The position numbers and the translations under genes are program-made. Positions 1 through 5,515 of a stretch of 8,712 nt of DNA are shown piece by piece. The first letter of the stretch is position 1. Each line of letters opens with the position of its first letter. The notes beneath the pieces are model-generated. The model saw only the letters and a program-made list of their open reading frames with translations. It did no database searches and was not told where the DNA came from. Origin of the DNA: an uncultured Bacteroidales bacterium (GTDB lineage: Bacteria > Bacteroidota > Bacteroidia > Bacteroidales > UBA932); the NCBI GenBank assembly GCA_946405485.1, contig CAMJHJ010000097.1, forward strand, positions 1 through 8,712. Direction: 5' to 3'.

Positions 1-515
1 TTGCGGGCGAAAGAGACTTCCCGCACCTGCTTCCCAAGGCTCTTGACGGCCTCTGTCAGCGTATCGACATCCGGTCCTGACAGCACCGCGGTCGCCTCCT
101 TTCCTCCCAACCTGAAGGAACTGATACTGAGGATCTCCAGGCAAGCCAAGACCAGGATGGCCGTAAGGATGGCCACCTCGAACAAACCGCAGCCGGCGCT
201 CAGGCCCACGGCACCCGTCACCCAGAGCGAGGCGGCGGTAGTCAGGCCGCTGACATGCTTCTTCTTCATGATGATGCCGCCACCGATGAAACCGATGCCG
301 GTCACGACACCGGCGGCGACCCGTGCTGCGTCAAACCTGGCCGCTTCCGGGAAACCGTTTTGGGAAATGATCATGAACAGTGCGGCGCCCAGCGCCACCA
401 TGATATGCGTCCGGACACCGGCATTCTTGGCGCGGAGCTCGCGCTCATAGCCGATCAGCGCGCCCAGCAGGACGGCCACCAGCAAGCGGACTACGAGTTG
501 AAGGGGAAAAGACAT
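1..515 (-). CDS. MgtC/SapB-family inner-membrane protein (partial, C-terminus beyond the left edge)
   Basis: Reading leftward from ATG at 513-515, 171 codons are open and the frame continues past the edge. The product is recognisable as MgtC/SapB family. It has GYERE at residues 22-26, AGVRTH at 32-37, the glycine-rich stretch VVTGIGFIGGG at 70-80, and VSGLTTAASLWVTGAVG at 88-104. Hydrophobic segments at about 7-22, 38-51, 66-83, 92-108 and 112-130 fit the usual five-helix MgtC core. From about residue 139 a soluble tail starts (AVLSGPDVDTLTEAV), resembling the small C-terminal regulatory domain of longer family members. In enteric bacteria MgtC is linked to growth at low magnesium and to inhibition of the F-ATPase. 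Homologues in commensals mostly have unknown roles, so only the family is claimed. It has its own promoter (546-576) and is transcribed away from the upstream tRNA-Pro terminator. Confidence 0.9.
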   Translation of the reverse strand, partial: MSFPLQLVVRLLVAVLLGALIGYERELRAKNAGVRTHIMVALGAALFMIISQNGFPEAARFDAARVAAGVVTGIGFIGGGIIMKKKHVSGLTTAASLWVTGAVGLSAGCGLFEVAILTAILVLACLEILSISSFRLGGKEATAVLSGPDVDTLTEAVKSLGKQVREVSFAR

Positions 516-545
516 TGCAACAGGTTTTGTGGTTTTATCGAATAA

Positions 546-576
546 CAAATATAACGAATCCCGCTGTCAATACAAA
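546..576 (-). promoter_or_regulatory. Bacteroidota-type promoter for the mgtC-like gene
   Basis: On the minus strand TTTG (573-576) is followed by exactly 19 nt and then TATATTTG (546-553). This is a perfect match to the TTTG-N19-TAnnTTTG pattern of the Bacteroidota primary sigma factor. Transcription would start near 540, giving a leader of about 25 nt before the ATG at 515. No Shine-Dalgarno sequence is visible. The -33 box lies inside the poly-U tract of the preceding terminator. Confidence 0.75.
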
Positions 577-614
577 AAAATCAGACCCAAAAGTCTGGGT
601 GACTTTTGGGTCTG
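574..614 (-). terminator. Strong intrinsic terminator after tRNA-Pro
   Basis: A perfect 14-bp inverted repeat (CAGACCCAAAAGTC at 582-595, its complement at 601-614) encloses a 5-nt loop. On the minus strand it is followed after one base by seven T residues (574-580). This is a textbook Rho-independent terminator for leftward transcription of the tRNA-Glu/rpsT/tRNA-Pro unit. It begins 5 nt past the tRNA-Pro discriminator base. On the plus strand no T-run follows, so it is directional. Confidence 0.9.
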
Positions 615-619
615 TGAGG

Positions 620-693
620 TCGGGATGATCCGACTCGAACGGACGACCTCCACGTCCCGAACGTGGCACGCTAGCCAACTGCGCTACATCCCG
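620..693 (-). tRNA. tRNA-Pro (anticodon CGG)
   Basis: A complete 74-nt cloverleaf folds on the minus strand. The acceptor stem CGGGATG (687-693) pairs with CATCCCG (621-627), with A at 620 as discriminator. The D stem is GCGC/GCGT with one G-U pair. The anticodon stem CCACG/CGTGG encloses TTCGGGA, giving anticodon CGG, which reads CCG proline codons. The T arm is GTCCG-TTCGAGT-CGGAT. The 3' CCA is not encoded (A is followed by CCT), so it must be added by nucleotidyltransferase. It follows rpsT by 30 nt with no promoter in between, so it is probably processed from the rpsT transcript. Confidence 0.95.
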
Positions 694-699
694 AAAAGA

Positions 700-715
700 A
701 GCTGCCGTGGCAGCT
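700..715 (-). other. Small hairpin between rpsT stop and tRNA-Pro
   Basis: AGCTGCC (700-706) and its complement GGCAGCT (709-715) form an inverted repeat with a 2-nt centre, realistically a 6-bp stem with a 4-nt loop. On the minus strand it is followed by TCTTTT just before the tRNA-Pro 5' end. It could be a weak attenuator, or a 3' cap protecting the rpsT mRNA after RNase P removes the tRNA. The T-run is short and interrupted, so full termination here is doubtful. Confidence 0.5.
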
Positions 716-723
716 CCTCAATC

Positions 724-975
724 CTAAAGCTTATTGATGTAAACAGCGAGGCCGCTCTTAAGGTTGGAAGCCTTGTTCTTGTGGATCAGGCCCATCTTTG
801 CGAGCTTGTCGATCATCGCGTACACCTTGGGGGCGGAGGCGACGGCAGCCTCTTTGTCAGTCGTGTTCCTGAGGGCGCGGATAGCGTTCCTCGTACTCTT
901 TGCATAATACTTGTTATGCAATCTGTGCCTTTCGCTCTGGCGAATGCACTTCTCTGCAGATGCGTTGTTTGCCAT
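724..975 (-). CDS. rpsT: 30S ribosomal protein S20 (bS20)
   Basis: This 83-residue basic protein (E. coli S20 has 87) shows the family pattern. The N-terminus [16 protein letters not shown] matches the conserved SAxKxxRQ start. The second helix region has RNAIRALR at 29-36. The signature [15 protein letters not shown] at 62-76 corresponds to the canonical GVIHKNKAARHKSRL. S20 is a helical-bundle primary binder of the 5' domain of 16S rRNA in the small subunit. ATG at 973-975 is the only reasonable start, and no Shine-Dalgarno is present (AT-rich leader). The gene sits between two tRNAs: the CCA end of tRNA-Glu lies 20 nt upstream and tRNA-Pro begins 30 nt after the TAG stop. The mature mRNA ends may therefore be set by tRNA processing. 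In E. coli S20 represses its own translation; nothing in this short leader shows such a site. Confidence 0.97.
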   Translation of the reverse strand: MANNASAEKCIRQSERHRLHNKYYAKSTRNAIRALRNTTDKEAAVASAPKVYAMIDKLAKMGLIHKNKASNLKSGLAVYINKL

Positions 976-995
976 TATTTTTGTTTTTTATATTC

Positions 996-1070
996 TGGTA
1001 GTGGGTAGGAGAATCGAACTCCTATTGCGGGAATGAAAATCCCGAGTACTAGCCGTTATACGAACCCACC
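996..1070 (-). tRNA. tRNA-Glu (anticodon TTC), CCA encoded
   Basis: The minus-strand cloverleaf is complete. Acceptor GGTGGGT (1064-1070) pairs with ACCCACT (1000-1006), with a G-U pair at the end. The D stem is GTAT/GTAC. The anticodon stem CGGGA/TCCCG encloses TTTTCAT, giving anticodon TTC (GAA/GAG, glutamate). The T arm is AGGAG-TTCGATT-CTCCT. Discriminator A (999) is followed directly by an encoded CCA (996-998), unlike the neighbouring tRNA-Pro. Its own promoter lies about 15 nt upstream, and rpsT follows after 20 nt. Confidence 0.96.
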
Positions 1071-1085
1071 GCGTATTTGGGACTG

Positions 1086-1116
1086 CAAAGGTATATAATT
1101 ATTTTTACAAGACAAA
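1086..1116 (-). promoter_or_regulatory. Bacteroidota-type promoter for tRNA-Glu/rpsT/tRNA-Pro
   Basis: On the minus strand TTTG (1113-1116), 19 nt and TACCTTTG (1086-1093) match the Bacteroidota consensus exactly. Transcription would start near 1080, about 10 nt before the mature 5' end of tRNA-Glu. The -33 box begins 7 nt after the DUF4837 stop codon. No convincing terminator separates the two units, so readthrough from the dxr/rseP operon is possible. Confidence 0.8.
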
Positions 1117-1123
1117 ATATTTT

Positions 1124-2119
1124 TTATTCCCCGGTCCCTTTCCATTCAAAGGAATACAGCAACGATTCTACCTGCCTGAGATACTGGCGTTTATCATACC
1201 TCGGGGCATAGACGAAAGCTTCCGCGACCACGATTTCCTTGCCGTCCGGGCTATAGAAGGAGTGGGACACGAAAGGACCGCCCATGAAATCGTTGTAGAC
1301 TTCCCAGTAGCCACGCACCTGCGCGAAATTGAACGACTTATACTTCACGAAGCGAAGGGTCGGAGGGATGAATTCACCCGTTGTCATGTAGGTATTGTCG
1401 AGCATGCCGGGCACGTTCTGCTGAAGGACCCGGTTCCGGTTGGCGATGATGGTTTCCAGTTCGAAATCGGATCCGTCACCCTTCGCAGGATACTTGTAGA
1501 CGAAGATATCCTGATAGACATAAGTCTTCTCGTCGGCCACCCAGACAAAATCCGTCGTCTTTTTCTTCAGCTTGTAGCCGGAAGGGAAATGGGGCGAACC
1601 GCCGATCACCTCCGCGACCTGCGGGAAGATGGAACTTTCCTCGTAGAGGCGCGTATTGGCGATGACGCGGTTGCGCTCCGCCTGCTCGATGGCTTCCGAA
1701 ATCACTTCCCCGTTCTCCTTGGTGATTTCCACCGCGCGCTCATCCGTCGTCGCGCTGACCTTGATCACGCACTGGGGACTCGCCCAGATATCGCTGAGGT
1801 ACTGTACCCCTTCCTTCTGCACCTGGGGGTCGATTTCATAGATGACGAGGTTGCGGTGGACCTGGAAGAGGTTCACGAAATTGGACGGGACCACGTTCAC
1901 CAGCGAGTACAGGGGCTCCCGCGTCGCCAGGTAAGGGCAGTCGCAGGCCAGGAGCTCCCGGACCGCGTTGCCGGGTTCCCCTTCCCAAGGGGTCTTGTCC
2001 ATCACGACGAGGATTTCGCCGGCCTTGCCGCTGACGGACGGGAGAAGCTTTTTGGTCGATTTGTTGCCGCAGGACACGAGTGTCAGCACGAGGGCGGCAA
2101 AGAAGGCCATCTTTTTCAT
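1124..2119 (-). CDS. DUF4837 family lipoprotein
   Basis: This is a 331-residue lipoprotein of unknown function. The N-terminus MKKMAFFAALVLTLVSC is a type II signal peptide with lipobox LVSC and lipidated Cys17. The following residues (GNKSTKK) lack the acidic cluster typical of the Bacteroidota surface-export signal, so a periplasm-facing location is more likely. From memory the sequence fits DUF4837, known mainly from Bacteroidota and often next to rseP and dxr. Recognisable stretches are GKAGEILVVMDKTPWEG (31-47), the FPSGYKLKKKTTDFVWV segment, and a C-terminal part rich in aromatic residues with GYWEVYNDFMGGPFVSH. No catalytic motif is evident. It starts 10 nt after the rseP stop and is probably the last protein of that operon. 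A role in envelope maintenance linked to RseP is suggested by position only. Confidence 0.85.
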   Translation of the reverse strand: MKKMAFFAALVLTLVSCGNKSTKKLLPSVSGKAGEILVVMDKTPWEGEPGNAVRELLACDCPYLATREPLYSLVNVVPSNFVNLFQVHRNLVIYEIDPQVQKEGVQYLSDIWASPQCVIKVSATTDERAVEITKENGEVISEAIEQAERNRVIANTRLYEESSIFPQVAEVIGGSPHFPSGYKLKKKTTDFVWVADEKTYVYQDIFVYKYPAKGDGSDFELETIIANRNRVLQQNVPGMLDNTYMTTGEFIPPTLRFVKYKSFNFAQVRGYWEVYNDFMGGPFVSHSFYSPDGKEIVVAEAFVYAPRYDKRQYLRQVESLLYSFEWKGTGE

Positions 2120-2129
2120 ATCCAGTTAT

Positions 2130-3470
2130 TTATTTGATCAATCTTCCGATATCGTTGCCGAAGGCCAGCATCATCAGGGCCAGCAGCAGGACCATGCCGA
2201 TCATCTGCGTGACGGCGAGGAACTTGTCCGAAGGCTTGCGTCCCGTCAGCATCTCGAAGAGCGTGATCAGGATGTGCCCGCCGTCCAGTCCGGGAATGGG
2301 GATGAGATTCATCACGCCCAGCATGACTGACAGCAGTCCGAGCAGATAGAGGAACTGCAGCCAGTCCCAACGGCCGGGGAAAGCCTGCCCGATCGCGATG
2401 AAACTGCCCACGGACTTATAGGCCTGCGTGCTGGGGGTCGCCACGAGACGCAGGTCCCGCAAGTAATCCCGCAGGGTCGTAAAGGTGTATTTGAAGCCTG
2501 CGGGAACGACCGACAAGCCTTTGTATTTCTTAGTCTTAACCCCCGGAACCGACATATAGACGCCGATGCGTCCCAGGCTGTCCACGGCCGCGACCGTCTC
2601 CATCAGGGTGCCTTCGCGTTCCAGTGTCAGGACCGCTTCAGAACCGGCTTTCTGCGCCAGCAAGGCCTTGGCATCCTGCGCATAAGGAGTCAGGACGCTG
2701 TCCACCGCCGTCACCCGGTCGCCGTGCCGCAGGTCCGCGGAGGCATTCTGGCTTTCCGGCGGGATGGATTCGATCACGAACGGGATCGCCAGATCGAACA
2801 TCCCGGGGGAAGAGAGCACCTGCCCGATCATCGACCGGTCGATCCAGATCTCTACGGTGTCGGTGCCGCGAAGGACGGTGGCCTTGCGGACATCGCGGCG
2901 GGCCAGGTCGGCCTGCAGTGAATAGAAACTCTCCGGCACGTAGTCGTCCAACTTCAGGATGCGGTCGCCGGTCCGGAAGCCCATCTCATACGCCAAGTCA
3001 TTGACATAGATGGCATTCCCTTCATTCTCAATGTAAGATTCACCATTGATGCCAAGGATGCAGGTGAAGAAGACGATGGCGGAGATGAAGTTGAACAGCA
3101 CGCCGCCGAACATCACCAGCAGCCGCTGCCAGGCCGGATGCGTCCGGAACTCCCAAGGCTGCGGCTCCCGTTTCAGACTCTCCAGGTCCATCGACTCGTC
3201 CACCATCCCGGCGATCTTGCAGTAACCGCCCAGCGGCAGCCAGCCGATGCCATATTCCGTCTCAGCCTCAGCCGCCTTGGGGAACAGGCGCACGAACCAC
3301 TTCGACTCCTTGGTACTGAAGAGCTTGAATCCTTTCACGTCGAAGAAAAGGAAGAACTTTTCCACCCGGATGCCGAAGAGCTTGGCAAAGGTGAAATGGC
3401 CCAGCTCGTGCAGGATAATCAGCACGGACAGGGCCAGGATGACCTGCAATGTCTTGATCAGAGCTACCAT
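2130..3470 (-). CDS. rseP: RIP metalloprotease RseP (site-2 protease family, M50)
   Basis: This 446-residue intramembrane zinc protease (E. coli RseP has 450) has the active-site motif HELGH at 21-25 in the first transmembrane helix, with Glu22 catalytic. The third zinc ligand is Asp396 in NLIPIPGLDGGH (388-399). MFGGVLFNF at 120-128 is the conserved second membrane-helix motif. Between the two catalytic halves lie two PDZ-like domains, around 155-215 (MGFRTGDRILKLDD) and 240-305 (ADLRHGDRVTAVDS). Hydrophobic helices occur at about 5-22, 117-140, 370-390 and 415-438. The family cleaves membrane-embedded substrates after a first cut, such as anti-sigma factors or leftover signal peptides; the substrate here is unknown. 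The ATG overlaps the dxr stop (ATGGTAG shared over 7 nt), so translation is likely coupled. The pairing of dxr with rseP is common in bacteria. Confidence 0.95.
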   Translation of the reverse strand: MVALIKTLQVILALSVLIILHELGHFTFAKLFGIRVEKFFLFFDVKGFKLFSTKESKWFVRLFPKAAEAETEYGIGWLPLGGYCKIAGMVDESMDLESLKREPQPWEFRTHPAWQRLLVMFGGVLFNFISAIVFFTCILGINGESYIENEGNAIYVNDLAYEMGFRTGDRILKLDDYVPESFYSLQADLARRDVRKATVLRGTDTVEIWIDRSMIGQVLSSPGMFDLAIPFVIESIPPESQNASADLRHGDRVTAVDSVLTPYAQDAKALLAQKAGSEAVLTLEREGTLMETVAAVDSLGRIGVYMSVPGVKTKKYKGLSVVPAGFKYTFTTLRDYLRDLRLVATPSTQAYKSVGSFIAIGQAFPGRWDWLQFLYLLGLLSVMLGVMNLIPIPGLDGGHILITLFEMLTGRKPSDKFLAVTQMIGMVLLLALMMLAFGNDIGRLIK

Positions 3471-4624
3471 ATGAGTTCGCTTGCCCGGGACGTGACCGCC
3501 TCATGGGTCGCGAAGATGTCCTCGAGCGAGGGATTTGCTACAAAATCCGTTCCCTCCAGGCACTTGGAAACCACCGCTGCGATGTCATAAAAACCGATCT
3601 TGTCCTGCAGGAAAGCGGCGACCGCGACTTCGTTGGCCGCATTCAAGGCGCAGGGGATGTTTCCGCCGCGTGCGATCGCCTCGTAGGCCAGGCCCAGGCA
3701 AGGGAATTTCTGGAGGTCCGGCTCGAAGAAAGTGAGCGCCCCGAGGGCGGCGAAGTCCAGTTTCTTGTTGTCCAGCGACAGCCGCCGGGGGAAAGCCATC
3801 GCGAACTGGATGGCCTCCCGCATGTCCGGGCAGCCCAGCTGCGCGATCACGGCCCCGTCCTCGAATTCGACCATCGAGTGGATGACCGACTCGGGATGGA
3901 CTACGACGTGGATACGCTCCGGGGAGGTATCGAAGAGCCAGCGCGCTTCGATCACCTCGAAACCCTTGTTCATCATCGTGGCCGAATCGATGGTGATCTT
4001 GTCGCCCATCGACCAGTTGGGATGGCGGAGGGCATCCGCCTTGGTCGCGCCCAGGATATCTTTGCGGTCCCAGGTGCGGAACGGGCCGCCGGAAGCGGTC
4101 AGGTGGATGCGCGTGAGGGCATTCCCCTGGGCGCCCAGCAGGCATTGGAAGATGGCGGAATGCTCCGAGTCGACCGGCAGGATCGGAGCGTCGTATTTCA
4201 TGGCCTCCGCCATTACCACGGAGCCGGCGGCCACGAGGGTCTCCTTGTTGGCCAGGGCGATGATCTTGCCCGCCCGTATCGCCGAGAGCGTAGGCCTGAG
4301 CCCGCTGAAACCCACCATCGCCGCGACGACGATGTCCACCCGGTCCGAGGTCACCAGGTCACAGACGGACTGAATCCCGGCAAAGACTTTGATGCCGTGG
4401 TCCTGCAGGGCGTCGGCAACTTCTTTGTACTTGGCTTCGTTGCAGATGACGACATGGTTGACATCGAACTCCAGCGCCTGCTCGATCAGGGTGGAAGAAC
4501 TGTTGTTGGCCGTGATCAGTTCGACTTCGAACAGGTCCGGATGCTGCCGCACCACATCCAGGGTCTGGCGCCCGATGGAGCCGGTCGACCCTAGGATGGC
4601 GATTCTTCTTTTTCTGTTTTCCAA
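3464..4624 (-). CDS. dxr: 1-deoxy-D-xylulose-5-phosphate reductoisomerase
   Basis: This cytosolic enzyme converts DXP to 2-C-methyl-D-erythritol 4-phosphate with NADPH, the first committed step of the MEP isoprenoid pathway. With the TTG start at 4622-4624 it has 386 residues (E. coli 398). The NADPH loop GSTGSIG is at 12-18 and NKE at 126-128. Metal ligands are Asp152 and Glu154 (VDSEHS) and Glu223 (NKGFEV). Substrate-binding SGG is at 178-180, and His201 and the flap Trp204 are in HPNWSMGDKITIDSATM. VVHPESVIHSMVEF at 241-254 is typical. The TTG is chosen because the frame upstream runs into the M23 gene, ending 4 nt before, and no ATG lies between that gene and the nucleotide-binding loop. 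No Shine-Dalgarno is visible. The 3' end overlaps rseP by 7 nt. All catalytic residues expected for class I Dxr are present. Confidence 0.95.
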   Translation of the reverse strand: MENRKRRIAILGSTGSIGRQTLDVVRQHPDLFEVELITANNSSSTLIEQALEFDVNHVVICNEAKYKEVADALQDHGIKVFAGIQSVCDLVTSDRVDIVVAAMVGFSGLRPTLSAIRAGKIIALANKETLVAAGSVVMAEAMKYDAPILPVDSEHSAIFQCLLGAQGNALTRIHLTASGGPFRTWDRKDILGATKADALRHPNWSMGDKITIDSATMMNKGFEVIEARWLFDTSPERIHVVVHPESVIHSMVEFEDGAVIAQLGCPDMREAIQFAMAFPRRLSLDNKKLDFAALGALTFFEPDLQKFPCLGLAYEAIARGGNIPCALNAANEVAVAAFLQDKIGFYDIAAVVSKCLEGTDFVANPSLEDIFATHEAVTSRASELIW

Positions 4625-4628
4625 AGTT

Positions 4629-5489
4629 CTAGAAATTAATGTATTGCACCGGATTGACAGGCTCACCGCCATACCACAGCTCGAAATGGAGATGGTCGCC
4701 GGAAGTCGCGTTCTCCGCGCTGCCGGTCTGACCGACCAGCGCAATCGAGGTGCCGGCCGTCACTTTGTCGCCGACCGCCTTGAGGAGCTTCTGGTTCCGC
4801 TTGTAGAAGGTCAGGATGTCACCGGCATGCTGGACTCCGATGGTATACCCCATCTCGTCGCTCCAGCCGGCGAACACCACCGTCCCGTCCAGGACGGAGA
4901 CGACGGGTGAACCGGCGGGGGCCGAAATGTCAAGGTACGGATGCCGGAGCGGATCATATTCAGCCGAAACGACACCCTTGAGGGGCGGGATGAAATGCCG
5001 GCCTTCGATGGGCGCCTTGCGGCCTTTCCCGTCCTGGAGGCCCTGGCTGGAACGGACGACTTCCTGGCGGAGGAGCGAATCGCGCTGCGAGAGCGCGGCC
5101 GCGTCGGAGGGCAGCGAATCCACGGGCGCCTTGACCCGGAGGACGCTGTCGATGTCGAGCGGCGGCTCACCGACGACGACCCGGCGCAGGTTTTCGGCAT
5201 AAAGGTCCCAGCGCGTGATGACCCGCTCCAGCGAATCGATCTTGAGGGCGTTCTGGACCGCCATGTTGCGCGTGCGGGCGTCCGGATAACCCGGGATCGT
5301 GGCGCGCAGGGGCGTGAACGCGATCAGGCACCAGACCAGCGCGGCGCCGATCAGGACCACGGCAATGGCGGAAAGCCACAGCAACACTTTGGTGAAATGC
5401 CGCTGCCACAGGACCCGCTCGGTCTTTTGCTCGACCAGGCTGATCCGGTATTTCTTCGGCTCCCGACCCTTGTTATTTTCTTTTGTCAT
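4629..5489 (-). CDS. Membrane-anchored M23 (LytM-like) peptidase-family protein, possibly degenerate
   Basis: A 286-residue protein with a basic cytoplasmic N-terminus (1-33), one transmembrane helix (about 34-58), a polar, helix-prone linker rich in Asp, Ser, Arg and Leu (75-165) and a C-terminal M23 domain (about 168-283). Zinc ligands of the LytM fold are present: His183 and Asp187 in HPYLD, and His268 in GDHLHFE. His266 of the HxH motif is also present. The other catalytic histidine, in the YxH segment (His260 of S. aureus LytM), aligns with Arg231 in FYKRN. Activity is therefore uncertain, and an activator or scaffold role like EnvC/NlpD-type proteins is possible. The domain would sit in the periplasm and act on, or regulate cutting of, peptidoglycan cross-bridges. 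It is the first gene of the operon with dxr, rseP and the DUF4837 gene, and ends 4 nt before dxr. It diverges from ruvX. Confidence 0.88.
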   Translation of the reverse strand: MTKENNKGREPKKYRISLVEQKTERVLWQRHFTKVLLWLSAIAVVLIGAALVWCLIAFTPLRATIPGYPDARTRNMAVQNALKIDSLERVITRWDLYAENLRRVVVGEPPLDIDSVLRVKAPVDSLPSDAAALSQRDSLLRQEVVRSSQGLQDGKGRKAPIEGRHFIPPLKGVVSAEYDPLRHPYLDISAPAGSPVVSVLDGTVVFAGWSDEMGYTIGVQHAGDILTFYKRNQKLLKAVGDKVTAGTSIALVGQTGSAENATSGDHLHFELWYGGEPVNPVQYINF

Positions 5490-5507
5490 AACAATTTACT
5501 ATCTTTG
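5477..5507 (+). promoter_or_regulatory. Promoter for the ruvX operon
   Basis: TATCTTTG at 5500-5507 matches the Bacteroidota -7 box TAnnTTTG exactly. At the standard 19-nt spacing the -33 position holds TTTC (5477-5480), a near match lying inside the start of the divergent M23 gene. The start point would fall around 5511-5514, only a few nt before the ruvX ATG at 5516, so the mRNA would be almost leaderless. Confidence 0.6.
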
Positions 5508-5515
5508 CAACCTTT

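Noticed and set aside
1..450. Plus-strand open frame at the left edge
   Set aside because: The minus strand encodes an unmistakable MgtC-family protein over the same bases.
1094..1123. AT-rich AAAATATTTT palindrome after the DUF4837 stop as a terminator
   Set aside because: The stem is short and purely A-T, so it is too weak for an intrinsic terminator. It fits better as the upstream part of the tRNA-Glu promoter.
1262..2137. Plus-strand open frame of 291 codons opposite the DUF4837 gene
   Set aside because: The minus-strand product has a clean lipoprotein signal and family features; the plus-strand product has neither.
3503..4594. Plus-strand open frame of 363 codons opposite dxr
   Set aside because: dxr on the other strand has every catalytic motif; this translation is low-complexity shadow sequence with no known fold pattern.
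4625..4744. 40-codon N-terminal extension of dxr from the ATG at 4742-4744
   Set aside because: It lies inside M23 coding sequence, is unlike any Dxr N-terminus, and would make the protein too long.
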